The notes under the pieces: model-generated
What the model saw: the letters and a program-made list of their open reading frames with translations, nothing else
Database searches by the model: none
What the model was told of the DNA's origin: nothing
Source: SCUD01 sp036824505
GTDB lineage: Bacteria; Pseudomonadota; Gammaproteobacteria; Steroidobacterales; Steroidobacteraceae
Length of the DNA: 64,000 nucleotides
Direction: 5' to 3'
Assembly (NCBI GenBank): GCA_036824505.1
Contig: DAITAA010000004.1
Coordinates: 62,001-126,000 of the forward strand
Program-made: the position numbers and the translations under genes
Part shown: in pieces, positions 16,081 through 24,128 of the stretch
How positions within the stretch are numbered: the first letter of the stretch is position 1
Layout: the number at the start of each line of letters is the position of its first letter

Positions 16081-16977
16081 ATGTGCCGGGCCGCCGTTGA
16101 TCTGCGCTTCAAGAGCCCGCCCTCTGCCTTCCGCTACTACGCCAGGGCGCTCTTCGCGAAACGCGCGGCGTTGGTTCCAGACGGTGAGTCGGTGCTACGC
16201 CTGCAGGGCAGCGCGGAGTCGGTGTTGGCCCGGCACCGCCACCTGGCCCGCTACCGCAGGGTCTGCGGATTTGCCGACGACGGTAACCTGCCGATCACGT
16301 ATCCGCATGTGCTAGCGATGGGTCTGCACGTTTCGCTGCTGACACATCCCCGCTTCATCGTGAGGCTGATGGGACTGATCCACGTCGCCAACGAAATTCA
16401 CCAGATACGCAGACTGCCGGAGCGCAGCGCATACCGAGTCCGCACCTGGGTGGAAGGGTATCGGGACAGCGACCGTGGTCACGAGTTCGACCTGTTCACG
16501 GAGTTTGAAGACCGCTTGGGTACGGCATGGCACGAAAAGACCACATTGCTTGCTCGCCGCGCCGCCAGCGGCGGACAGGCTGCACGCAGCGCCCGCCAGA
16601 CCCTGCGCTACGAAAAAGCGGCCGACGGCGTAACGCCCGCCACGGTCGGGATTGAGGCGCCACGGTCGGTCGGACGCAGCTACGGCTGGCTGGCTGGCGA
16701 CCTGAACCCGATTCATCTCGGCGACCGCTGGGCACGACTATTCGGATTCCCGGCCGCCGTCGCGCACGGAATGTGGTCCATGGCACGATCACTGGCTGCG
16801 CTTGGCAAAGAACCGCTGACACCGCCGGTCCGCATCCACGTGGAATTCAAGCTGCCCCTGTTCCTGCCCTCGAGCGCGCAGCTCGAACATTGGCCGCGCG
16901 ATGGACGGCATGTGTTCGTCCTCAAGGACGGTGACGGCCAGCGACCGCATCTCGCCGGTTCCACACGGCCTGGCTAG
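16081..16977 (+). CDS. MaoC-like hot-dog-fold protein
   Basis: A 298-residue probable acyl-CoA hydratase/dehydratase relative. The C-terminal third holds the hot-dog hydratase motif: SYGWLAGDLNPIHL (about residues 200-213) with the Asp and His used by MaoC hydratases, then GFPAAVAHGMWSMA. The N-terminal half is less conserved but could be the second, degenerate hot-dog unit of a double-fold protein. Substrate and pathway are unknown. It follows ccmI by 21 bases and ends four bases before the carrier gene. It may act on fatty acyl thioesters linked to the phasin and beta-oxidation genes in the window (inference). Confidence 0.75.
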   Translation: MCRAAVDLRFKSPPSAFRYYARALFAKRAALVPDGESVLRLQGSAESVLARHRHLARYRRVCGFADDGNLPITYPHVLAMGLHVSLLTHPRFIVRLMGLIHVANEIHQIRRLPERSAYRVRTWVEGYRDSDRGHEFDLFTEFEDRLGTAWHEKTTLLARRAASGGQAARSARQTLRYEKAADGVTPATVGIEAPRSVGRSYGWLAGDLNPIHLGDRWARLFGFPAAVAHGMWSMARSLAALGKEPLTPPVRIHVEFKLPLFLPSSAQLEHWPRDGRHVFVLKDGDGQRPHLAGSTRPG

Positions 16978-16981
16978 CTCG

Positions 16982-18262
16982 GTGCCCGTGAACAGGCTGG
17001 CGCGGAGCGTGATGCAGGCGCGTCCAGGCGAAGGGCGCGCGGTCGGCCTCGCATTCCTTTATTTCTTCCTGCTGCTCTGCAGCTACTACCTGCTGCGGCC
17101 GCTGCGCGACGCGATGGCGCCAGTCGCCGGTTTCAATAACCTCGTCTGGCTGTTCACGGCAACATTTGTCGTGATGTTCGCATTGGCCCCATTTTTCGGG
17201 ATTCTGGTATCGCGCGTTCGCAAGCAGTTTCTCCTGCCAGTCACGTATATCTTCTTCGCGCTCAACCTGCTGGCATTCTATCTGCTGTTCAAGTTCGACC
17301 CGGGGTCACGCTGGGTCGCGATTGCGTTCTTCGTCTGGCTGTCCGTGTTCAACATGTTCGTGGTTTCCGTGTTCTGGAGCTTCATGGTGGATGTTTTCCA
17401 TGATGAAGAGGCGAAGCGCTTGTTCGGGCCGATCGCCGCCGGTGGCGGCACAGGCGCGATCATCGGGCCGCTGCTGACCCAGGCGCTGGCCGAACGTATC
17501 GGTGTGGATGGCGTGGTCGGCGTTTCGCTGTGTCTGCTGCTCGCGACCCTGCCGTGCATCCGCGGCCTTGCGCGCTGGGCCGAACAGCGGCATGGGCGAT
17601 TCCTGCTGCCACCCACGGATCCCCAATCGCGCATCGGCGGCTCGGCACTTGCCGGCATGAAGCTGGTTGCGGGTTCCCGGTATCTCCAGGCCGTGTTCGC
17701 CATCATCGCCATTGGATCGGTGGCTGGCACATTCATGTATTTTGAGTTGCAGCAGATCGCCGCGGCCGCATATCCCGGGATCGCCTCAAGGACCACCTTC
17801 TATGCGCGCCTCGATGTGGCAGTCAACGTGCTGACATTCCTGCTGCAGGGATTTGCGGCCGCCTGGATGATCCGGCGCTTCAGGCTCGGCGGTGCGCTGC
17901 TCGTCTTGCCTGTGGTCGCGCTTGCATCCTTTGTCTGGCTGGCCGCGATGCCGCAACTGATGCCGCTCGCCATCAGCCAGACGATCCGCAGGGCAGGGGA
18001 CTTCGGCATCGGTCGGCCCTGCCGGGAGATCCTGTTCACCATCGTGGATCGGGAAACCAAGTACAAGGCCAAGAACTTCATCGACACGGTCATGCAGCGG
18101 TTCGGCGACATGGTCGGAGGCTGGCTGCACCTGCTGCTCAGCTGGGCTGGTGTGGCGCTGGCCGGCTTTGCCATGCTGTGCGGCGCGGGCATGCTGGCGG
18201 TTGCGATTGTCGTGGTCTGGCTGGGCCGCGAATTTGAACGCCGCGAAAAGCAAGCCGTCTAG
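16982..18262 (+). CDS. ADP/ATP-translocase-like (NTP/NDP exchange) membrane carrier
   Basis: A 426-residue polytopic inner-membrane protein with about 11-12 hydrophobic spans. Marks of the nucleotide-translocase (TLC) or related MFS family are the first span with SYYLLRPLRDAMA (about residue 35), the long segment FWSFMVDVFHDEEAKRLFGPIAAGGG (in two parts), and the basic loop CREILFTIVDRETKYKAKNF. True ATP/ADP exchangers belong to intracellular bacteria and plastids. Relatives in free-living proteobacteria are of unknown substrate, so nucleotide transport is not proven here. I chose the GTG at 16982; GTG 16988 is also possible, and no clear ribosome site is seen. Confidence 0.75.
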   Translation: MPVNRLARSVMQARPGEGRAVGLAFLYFFLLLCSYYLLRPLRDAMAPVAGFNNLVWLFTATFVVMFALAPFFGILVSRVRKQFLLPVTYIFFALNLLAFYLLFKFDPGSRWVAIAFFVWLSVFNMFVVSVFWSFMVDVFHDEEAKRLFGPIAAGGGTGAIIGPLLTQALAERIGVDGVVGVSLCLLLATLPCIRGLARWAEQRHGRFLLPPTDPQSRIGGSALAGMKLVAGSRYLQAVFAIIAIGSVAGTFMYFELQQIAAAAYPGIASRTTFYARLDVAVNVLTFLLQGFAAAWMIRRFRLGGALLVLPVVALASFVWLAAMPQLMPLAISQTIRRAGDFGIGRPCREILFTIVDRETKYKAKNFIDTVMQRFGDMVGGWLHLLLSWAGVALAGFAMLCGAGMLAVAIVVVWLGREFERREKQAV

Positions 18263-18291
18263 AGGCGCGACCTGCTCTGCGGCTGTCCAGG

Positions 18292-19209
18292 ATGGGTAAA
18301 ACGATCATGTATTCACGACGCGACACTCTCGTAATGTTCGCGGCAGTGGCCGCCGCACCACGGATGGCTCTGGCCATGAATCAGACATTGCAACGGCGCA
18401 TACCCGGCTCTGAGGAAGTGTTGCCCGTGCTGGGCCTCGGCACCTGGCAGGTGCTCGACGTACCGGGCGCGGGTGCCGATTACGAGGCTGCGAACGCTGC
18501 CACGCGTCGATTCCTCGAGGCCGGCGGCAAGCTCATTGACAGCTCGCCGATGTACGGACGCGCCGAAGAGCGAGTCGGGGACATTCTGGCTGGTATCCGG
18601 CCGCCGCCCTCCGTTTTCCTCGCGACCAAGATCTGGACGCGCGGGCGGGAGGCCGGCCAGAGGCAGCTCGCCGATTCGCATCGGCTGATGCGTGCGACGA
18701 CGCTTGACCTCGTGCAGGTGCACAACCTGCAGGATCTGGAAGTGCAGCTGAAGACCCTGCGTGCGGCTAAGGCCGGCGGATCCGTGCGTTACATCGGCGT
18801 CACGCACTACCTCGCGAGCGCCCATGAGGAGCTCGAGCGGGTGATCCGGCGCGAGCGCCCCGATTTCCTGCAGGTCAACTATTCGCTGGCCGAGCCGCAG
18901 GCCGGCGATCGGCTCCTGCGGGTTGCATCAGAGCTGGGTGTCGCGGTACTGATCAATCGCCCGTTCACCAAGGGTGAGATGATCGATCGCGCGGCGGGCC
19001 AGGCGTTGCCGCCGGTCGCCACGGAACTAGGCTGCGGCAGCGCCGCGCAGCTCTTCATCAAGTGGGTGCTTGGCGACGCGGCCGTGACGGTCGTATTGAC
19101 CGGGACGCGCAATCCCCGGCATGCGGCGGAAAATCTGGAAGCGGCCTCCGGTGCCATGCCTGATCAGGCGCAAAGGACGGCAATCCAGCGCTGGTTTGCG
19201 TCGCTTTGA
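18292..19209 (+). CDS. aldo/keto reductase with a Tat signal peptide
   Basis: A 305-residue NADPH-type aldo/keto reductase. The catalytic tetrad can be placed: Asp and Tyr in LIDSSPMYG (near residue 79-87), Lys in LATKIW, His in VQVHNL. The C-terminal cofactor site appears as VLTGTRNPRHAAEN. Unusually, the N-terminus reads YSRRDTLVMFAAVAAAP followed by ALA, a good twin-arginine (SRRxxL) signal peptide. The enzyme is therefore probably exported folded with its cofactor. The start may be ATG 18292 or ATG 18307; the signal is kept in both. The substrate is unknown. Confidence 0.85.
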   Translation: MGKTIMYSRRDTLVMFAAVAAAPRMALAMNQTLQRRIPGSEEVLPVLGLGTWQVLDVPGAGADYEAANAATRRFLEAGGKLIDSSPMYGRAEERVGDILAGIRPPPSVFLATKIWTRGREAGQRQLADSHRLMRATTLDLVQVHNLQDLEVQLKTLRAAKAGGSVRYIGVTHYLASAHEELERVIRRERPDFLQVNYSLAEPQAGDRLLRVASELGVAVLINRPFTKGEMIDRAAGQALPPVATELGCGSAAQLFIKWVLGDAAVTVVLTGTRNPRHAAENLEAASGAMPDQAQRTAIQRWFASL

Positions 19210-19285
19210 GGCTAGGGTGCGCTCCCTAGGCTCGATCGGGAAACTGTGCGTATCGGTTGAAACCCAGTATCCCAAGGAGCCGCCA

Positions 19286-19636
19286 GTGATCCAGAACATC
19301 AAGACCATCCTGAATGCCCATATTGCCGCATTCGAGACCACGCGCCGCGAAGCGGGCAAGGTCCTTGAACTCGCAATCAAGAACAGCCGGAAGTTCCGCG
19401 AGCGCGCCATGAACCGGACGGACGGTGTCGTCGAGAATCTGGCCGGCGTAGCGGATGATCAGTTGACTGCCCTGGAGCAGGGCGTCAGCCGCATGATTCA
19501 TCGCATCGGCCTGCCGACCGCCAAGGACGTGAATGCGCTGACGCGTCGGGTCGAAGCGCTGGCAATGAAGGTTGAAGCCCGCGCCCGTCATACGAAAAAG
19601 AGCAGCCGCCGCCCGGCAGCCAGGCGCGCCGCCTGA
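19286..19636 (+). CDS. phasin (polyhydroxyalkanoate granule-associated protein)
   Basis: A 116-residue helical protein of the PhaI/PhaF-type phasin family, which coats polyhydroxyalkanoate granules. Characteristic segments are the amphipathic N-terminal helix, the coiled-coil-like GLPTAKDVNALTRRVEALAM (residues 76-95) and a short, very basic Lys/Arg/Ala tail (KKSSRRPAARRAA) that recalls the DNA-binding tail of PhaF. The GTG at 19286 has a strong ribosome site, AAGGAG at 19274-19279, which decides it over upstream in-frame codons. No PHA synthase gene is in the window. Confidence 0.85.
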   Translation: MIQNIKTILNAHIAAFETTRREAGKVLELAIKNSRKFRERAMNRTDGVVENLAGVADDQLTALEQGVSRMIHRIGLPTAKDVNALTRRVEALAMKVEARARHTKKSSRRPAARRAA

Positions 19637-19692
19637 TATGAGCTTCCGGCCGCTGGTGTACGATGGCTTGTCCATCGTGCACCGGCGGTTCC

Positions 19693-20364
19693 ATGCCCAC
19701 GAGCGCCAAGTCCAAACCCGGACGCCGCACCCGCCAACGCATTCTCGACGTCACGCTCGGACTCTATAACGCCCTTGGCGAGCCCAATGTCTCCACCTCG
19801 CTGATTGCCGCGGAACTTGGCATCAGCGCCGGGAATCTCCACTACCACTTTCGCAGGAAAGACGAGCTCTCCGCCGCGCTGCTCGAGCAGTTCGTGGCGG
19901 AACTGGATGCTTTGCTGCCGCCTTTGGGCTGGCGCGCTGACAACGTCGAGGACGCCTGGTTCCTGCTCCACCTGATCCTGGAGGCGTTGTGGCGCTACCG
20001 TTTCCTGTTCCGGGACCTGAGCGGCATCATGGCCCGCGACCGGCGTGCCGGCGCTCGCCTCGCAGTCGTCTTCGAACGCGCCGTGCAGGCCTCCCGTGGC
20101 ATTTGTCTCGGGCTGGTCGAGCGGGATCTGTTGGTCGCGACCGGGGTGGAAATCGACGCCCTCAGCACCAATATCTCGGTGGTGGCGCTTTACTGGCTGT
20201 CATTCGAGTCGGTTCGCCATCCGCGTCAGGACGTATCGGGCGCGGGAATGGCGCAGGGTGTGTACCAAGTCCTGATGCTGGTTGCGCCATTTCTGAAGCC
20301 GGAAGGGCGCCTGCATCTGGAACGGCTGGCGCAGGAGTACTTGTCGAGGGAAATGGACGGCTAA
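19693..20364 (+). CDS. TetR-family transcriptional regulator
   Basis: A 223-residue repressor-like protein. The N-terminal DNA-binding domain has the helix-turn-helix in TSLIAAELGISAGNLHYHFRRKDEL (in order, about residues 35-60), preceded by RTRQRILDVTLGLYNALG. The ligand-binding domain is helical and of the type found in the phasin/PHA-associated TetR group. The ATG at 19693 gives a normal TetR N-terminus; ATG 19663 would add ten residues. Its TAA overlaps the ATG of the next gene by one base, so it probably regulates its own operon and perhaps the phasin just upstream. Confidence 0.88.
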   Translation: MPTSAKSKPGRRTRQRILDVTLGLYNALGEPNVSTSLIAAELGISAGNLHYHFRRKDELSAALLEQFVAELDALLPPLGWRADNVEDAWFLLHLILEALWRYRFLFRDLSGIMARDRRAGARLAVVFERAVQASRGICLGLVERDLLVATGVEIDALSTNISVVALYWLSFESVRHPRQDVSGAGMAQGVYQVLMLVAPFLKPEGRLHLERLAQEYLSREMDG

Positions 20365-22367
20365 TGACTGAAGCGGTAGCCCGTTCCGAGAAGACCCGCG
20401 AACGCATGGTGCGCGAACAGATCGCTGCGCGAGGCGTGCGCGACTTGCGAGTGCTTGCGGCGATGCGCCGGGTGCCACGCGAGAAGTTCCTGCGCGAGAG
20501 CCTCGAAGAGTTTGCGTACCAGGACACGCCGCTGCCAATCGAGTCGGACCAGACGATTTCGCAGCCGTATGTCGTCGCCTACATGACCGATTGCCTGGGC
20601 CTCAAAGGGGGCGAGAAGGTGCTGGAGATCGGAACCGGCTCGGGTTATGCCGCTGCCGTACTGGGCGAGATTGCCGCAGAGGTCTATACGGTGGAACGCT
20701 ACGCCAATCTGGCCGAGAGCGCGGCCGAGCGGCTTTCGCGCCTCGGGTATGCAAACGTCCACGTACTGCGCGGCGATGGCACGCTGGGCTGGCCGGAACA
20801 CGCGCCATACGACGCCATCCTGGTCGCCGCCGGCGGCCCCGAAGTACCGCCGACGCTGCGCGAGCAGCTCGCAATCGGCGGCCGGCTGGTGATACCGGTC
20901 GGCCCGACGACGCGGTCGCAACATCTCGTTCGCATCACCCGTGTCGCGGAACATCGCTACGAGGAGGAAGAACTGATTGCGGTCGCCTTCGTGCCGCTGA
21001 TCGGCCGGGAAGGCTGGCAGGAGGGCGCGGAACGCCCGACCCGGGAGCGACCCATCCCGCCGAAAGCGGCGCCCGTTCGACCGCTTGCATCATTGCTGGC
21101 CGATGCCTGCGAACCATTCGAGGACATCGACTCGGCGGATCTTGGTGCGCTTTTCGAGCGCATTGGCGACGCCCGCGTGGTCCTGCTGGGCGAGGCCACA
21201 CACGGCACGAGCGAGTTCTATCGCATGCGTGCGCGAATAACCCGCGAACTCGTGAAGCGCAAAGGCTTCACGATCGTCGCCGCTGAAGCGGATTGGCCCG
21301 ACGCGGCGCGAATTGACCATTACATCCGTTATCTCGAGCATCCGGCGCCGGACTGGATCGCCTTCACCCGCTTCCCGACATGGATGTGGCGCAACCAGGA
21401 AGTGCGCGAGCTGGTCGACTGGCTGCGCGAACACAATCGCGACATGCCCGCCGAACACCGGGTCGGCTTCTACGGCCTCGATCTGTACAGCTTGTTTACG
21501 TCGATTTCCGCGGTGCTCACCTATCTCGAGGACGTCGACCCCAGGACCGCCGCCATCGCGCGCCATCGCTACGCCTGTCTTTCGCCCTGGGAGTCTGATC
21601 CGGCCACCTACGGCTATGCAGCGTTGACCGAGCGCTACCGCTCCTGCGAAAGCGATGTGGTGCGCATGCTCCAGGAACTGCTCGAGGGCCGCCTACGCTA
21701 TCTTGGCGCCGACGGAGAGCGCTATTTCGACGCGGTCCAGAACGCGCGCCTGGTGGAACAGGCTGAACGCTACTACCGGCTGATGTATTACGGCGGACCC
21801 GTGTCCTGGAATCACCGCGATACCCATATGTTCGAGACGCTCAAGCGCGTCCTGGAGGCCCGCGGACCGGACTCGAAGGCGGTGGTCTGGGCGCATAACT
21901 CCCACCTGGGCGACGCCTCGGCAACCGAGATGGGAGCGCGCGGAGAAATCAACATCGGCCAGCTGTGCCGCCAGGAACTGGGAACCGCGGTCTACTCCAT
22001 TGGTTTCGGCACGGACCATGGCACCGTGGCAGCCGCAAGCGACTGGGGCGCGGCGATGGAGATCAAGCAGGTGCGCCCCTCGATCCTGCGCAGCTACGAA
22101 CAACTCTGCCACTCAACGCGCATACCGCGCTTTCTGGTTGGGCTGCGCCCCGAAGGGGAACTTCGCGACGGACTGCTGGAGCCGCAACTCGAGCGGGCGA
22201 TCGGCGTGATCTACCGCCCCGAGACGGAGCTGGCGAGCCACTACTTCATGGCCCATCTGTCGCGACAATTTGACGAATACGTCTGGTTCGATGAATCGCG
22301 GGCCGTGCAACCACTGAAGAGTCAGGAAGTGGCCGGCATGCCTGAAACCTATCCTTACGGCATCTGA
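20364..22367 (+). CDS. fusion: protein-L-isoaspartate methyltransferase + erythromycin-esterase-like domain
   Basis: A 667-residue two-domain protein. Residues 1-220 are a complete isoaspartyl methyltransferase (repair of damaged Asp/Asn): DTPLPIESDQTISQPYVVA (53-71) with the family substrate-binding block, SAM motif VLEIGTGSGYAAAVLG (86-101), and PYDAILVAAGGPEVP. After a linker, residues about 240-667 are an erythromycin-esterase-family domain: LLGEATHGTSEFYRMRA (with the catalytic His/Glu pattern), IVAAEADWPDA, WAHNSHLGD and GFGTDHGTV. Known Ere enzymes open macrolide lactones, but most homologues have unknown hydrolase substrates. The start ATG 20364 overlaps tetR by one base. The upstream open frame to 19989 lies inside tetR and is not used. 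Confidence 0.9.
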   Translation: MTEAVARSEKTRERMVREQIAARGVRDLRVLAAMRRVPREKFLRESLEEFAYQDTPLPIESDQTISQPYVVAYMTDCLGLKGGEKVLEIGTGSGYAAAVLGEIAAEVYTVERYANLAESAAERLSRLGYANVHVLRGDGTLGWPEHAPYDAILVAAGGPEVPPTLREQLAIGGRLVIPVGPTTRSQHLVRITRVAEHRYEEEELIAVAFVPLIGREGWQEGAERPTRERPIPPKAAPVRPLASLLADACEPFEDIDSADLGALFERIGDARVVLLGEATHGTSEFYRMRARITRELVKRKGFTIVAAEADWPDAARIDHYIRYLEHPAPDWIAFTRFPTWMWRNQEVRELVDWLREHNRDMPAEHRVGFYGLDLYSLFTSISAVLTYLEDVDPRTAAIARHRYACLSPWESDPATYGYAALTERYRSCESDVVRMLQELLEGRLRYLGADGERYFDAVQNARLVEQAERYYRLMYYGGPVSWNHRDTHMFETLKRVLEARGPDSKAVVWAHNSHLGDASATEMGARGEINIGQLCRQELGTAVYSIGFGTDHGTVAAASDWGAAMEIKQVRPSILRSYEQLCHSTRIPRFLVGLRPEGELRDGLLEPQLERAIGVIYRPETELASHYFMAHLSRQFDEYVWFDESRAVQPLKSQEVAGMPETYPYGI

Positions 22368-22375
22368 CGCGGACC

Positions 22376-23497
22376 GTGGAACCGCGCGCGCGAAACCATC
22401 TGGCCCGGGAACTGATGGACGAGTTCGCCGTCGCCACCGGTCTCACCGGAACGGCGCCGCCGCGCCGCTATCTCTGGACCGATGCCTTCGCTGTCTGCAA
22501 CTTCCTCGGGATGTATCGCGAGAGCGGCGATAGCCGCCATCACGATCTCGCGCTGCGACTCGTTGACCAGGCTCATCACGTGCTCGGGCGCCATCGTGCG
22601 GACGATTCCCGCAAGGGCTGGATCAGCGGCCTTGCGGAGGAGGAGGGCGAGCGACACCCAACCCGTGGCGGCCTGCGCATCGGCAAGGAGCTTCCGGAAC
22701 GGCGGGCCGATGAGCGTTTCGACCCGCGCCTCGAGTGGGACCGGGACGGCCAGTACTTTCATTACCTGACGCAATGGATGCATGCCTTGCATCGAGTCGG
22801 CCAGGAAATGGGCCAACCGATATTCCACGATTGGGCGGTCGAACTGGCGCAGACGGCGCATGCCCGTTTCACGAGGTCCGATTCTCCGGGCGGGCCGCAG
22901 CGCATGGTCTGGAAAATGAGCATCGGCCTCGAGCGGGCGCTGGTGCCGTCGATGGGGCAACACGATCCGCTGGATGCCTTGCTCGCATACCTCGAACTTC
23001 AGGCTGGCAGGACTCTTGATGGCGAGATCGGCGAGGCACGCAGGCTTTGTGAGCTGACCCACTGGGAGACCGATGATCCGCTCGGTGTCGGGGCCCTGCT
23101 GATTGGTAGTTTTCGCCTGGCCCGCATGATCACGCGCAATCACATTCAGGAGGCCGCGCTCATGGCGCGCCTCGCGACGGCATGCCAGATCAGCCTTGAT
23201 GCCTATGCGAACGGAGATGCCCTGGCAGGCTCTGCAGACGCCAGACTTGCCTTCAGGGAACTCGGCTTGGCCATCGGTCTGCACGCGATCGGCCGAGTCG
23301 AACAGTCACCGAGATTGGGTGAGGGCGTGAACGAGGCGCTGCAGGCGCTTTCGTATCACCAGCCACTGAGCTCCCGCATCGACGCCTTCTGGAGCGCTCC
23401 AGAGCATCGACAAAGCCATTCCTGGATAGCCCATGCCGACATCAATGCCGTCATGCTGGCAACGAGCCTGTCGCCTGATGGTTACCTTGGAAGCTGA
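22376..23497 (+). CDS. uncharacterised, probably all-helical protein in the methyltransferase-esterase operon
   Basis: A 373-residue soluble protein I do not recognise by name. It is rich in helices and aromatic/Trp-containing turns (RYLWTDAFAVCNFLGMY, WDRDGQYFHYLTQWMHAL, RMVWKMSIGLERAL). The spacing suggests an alpha/alpha-toroid like those of six-hairpin glycosidases and epimerases, but no catalytic motif can be named. There is no signal peptide. It starts with GTG at 22376, eight bases after the fusion gene, and is almost surely co-transcribed with it. An ATG at 22415 is an alternative start. A role linked to the fusion protein is inferred from position only. Confidence 0.7.
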   Translation: MEPRARNHLARELMDEFAVATGLTGTAPPRRYLWTDAFAVCNFLGMYRESGDSRHHDLALRLVDQAHHVLGRHRADDSRKGWISGLAEEEGERHPTRGGLRIGKELPERRADERFDPRLEWDRDGQYFHYLTQWMHALHRVGQEMGQPIFHDWAVELAQTAHARFTRSDSPGGPQRMVWKMSIGLERALVPSMGQHDPLDALLAYLELQAGRTLDGEIGEARRLCELTHWETDDPLGVGALLIGSFRLARMITRNHIQEAALMARLATACQISLDAYANGDALAGSADARLAFRELGLAIGLHAIGRVEQSPRLGEGVNEALQALSYHQPLSSRIDAFWSAPEHRQSHSWIAHADINAVMLATSLSPDGYLGS

Positions 23498-23513
23498 AAG
23501 AAGGGGAGTCACG

Positions 23514-23532
23514 ACCCGCCGATATGGCGGGT
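23514..23532. terminator. hairpin between convergent genes
   Basis: ACCCGCC (23514-23520) and GGCGGGT (23526-23532) form a perfect 7-bp stem with a 5-base loop, in the gap between the end of the plus-strand operon and the end of hemG. No strong U-tract follows, so it is a weak terminator candidate. A second, AT-rich dyad, CATAAT-ATAC-ATTATG, lies at 23563-23578 next to the hemG stop codon. Confidence 0.4.
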
Positions 23533-23573
23533 GCTGTAGTCTGCTATCCATCCATAATTTGACATAATATACA

Positions 23574-24122
23574 TTATGCGAACTTATGACTCGAAGCCGT
23601 CAGCGCGGCGATGTTCGCTGCATAGCGGCGCACCTCGTCCCAGTCCGTGAATTCGACCCTCGCCCGCGGGTCGGTCGGCCCGTCGGTGATCCACATGATC
23701 AGCCGAATGATATTGCGATCCATCGTGCCGTAGCGCTGGTAATCGAGATTCCCGGCGAACACCCCCACCAGCCGCGGCTTCCAGGGAATCGCAGCAAGGA
23801 ACTTCTTCAGGTAGGGATTGGTTTCCGGCGTGTTCTTGCCGGGCTTGCGCGCCACGAGATTCACCGAGAAGAATCCGCTCGGCTTTGAATTGAGCAAAGC
23901 CTCGTTCGCACGAATGAAGTCGAGGACCGCGGGGTTGTGTTTGCCGTTCCGTATGCTCGCGCCGATGACAATCACGTCATAGCGTGCCGGATCTGCCCCG
24001 CCGCCGGTCAGTGGCGCAACATCGGCCTGCAGCCCCTGGTCCCGCAGTGCCGTCTGCATCGTCTCGCAGATCTTGCGCGTGTAGCCGTAAACACTGGAAT
24101 ACGCCAGCAGAATGTTTGCCAT
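23574..24122 (-). CDS. hemG: menaquinone/ubiquinone-dependent protoporphyrinogen IX oxidase (flavodoxin type)
   Basis: Oxidises protoporphyrinogen IX to protoporphyrin IX in heme synthesis, passing electrons to the quinone pool at the membrane. The 182-residue flavodoxin-fold protein has the FMN phosphate loop AYSSVYGYTRKI (residues 6-17), VIVIGASIRNGKHNPAV, and the long-loop block typical of HemG, FFSVNLVARKPGKNTPETN. The C-terminal MWITDGPTDPRARVEFTDW also matches. It is the last gene of a minus-strand set of three, six bases after the PLP enzyme. It makes heme available for the ccm system elsewhere in the window (inference). Confidence 0.93.
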   Translation of the reverse strand: MANILLAYSSVYGYTRKICETMQTALRDQGLQADVAPLTGGGADPARYDVIVIGASIRNGKHNPAVLDFIRANEALLNSKPSGFFSVNLVARKPGKNTPETNPYLKKFLAAIPWKPRLVGVFAGNLDYQRYGTMDRNIIRLIMWITDGPTDPRARVEFTDWDEVRRYAANIAALTASSHKFA

Positions 24123-24128
24123 CGCGAA

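Noticed and set aside
19989..20363. N-terminal extension of the methyltransferase-esterase fusion
   Set aside because: It overlaps the whole second half of tetR and has the low-complexity look of an alternative frame; ATG 20364 gives the normal methyltransferase start.
23559..23590. TTGACA at 23559 as a promoter
   Set aside because: No -10 at a proper distance, and the only gene ahead (hemG) is on the opposite strand.
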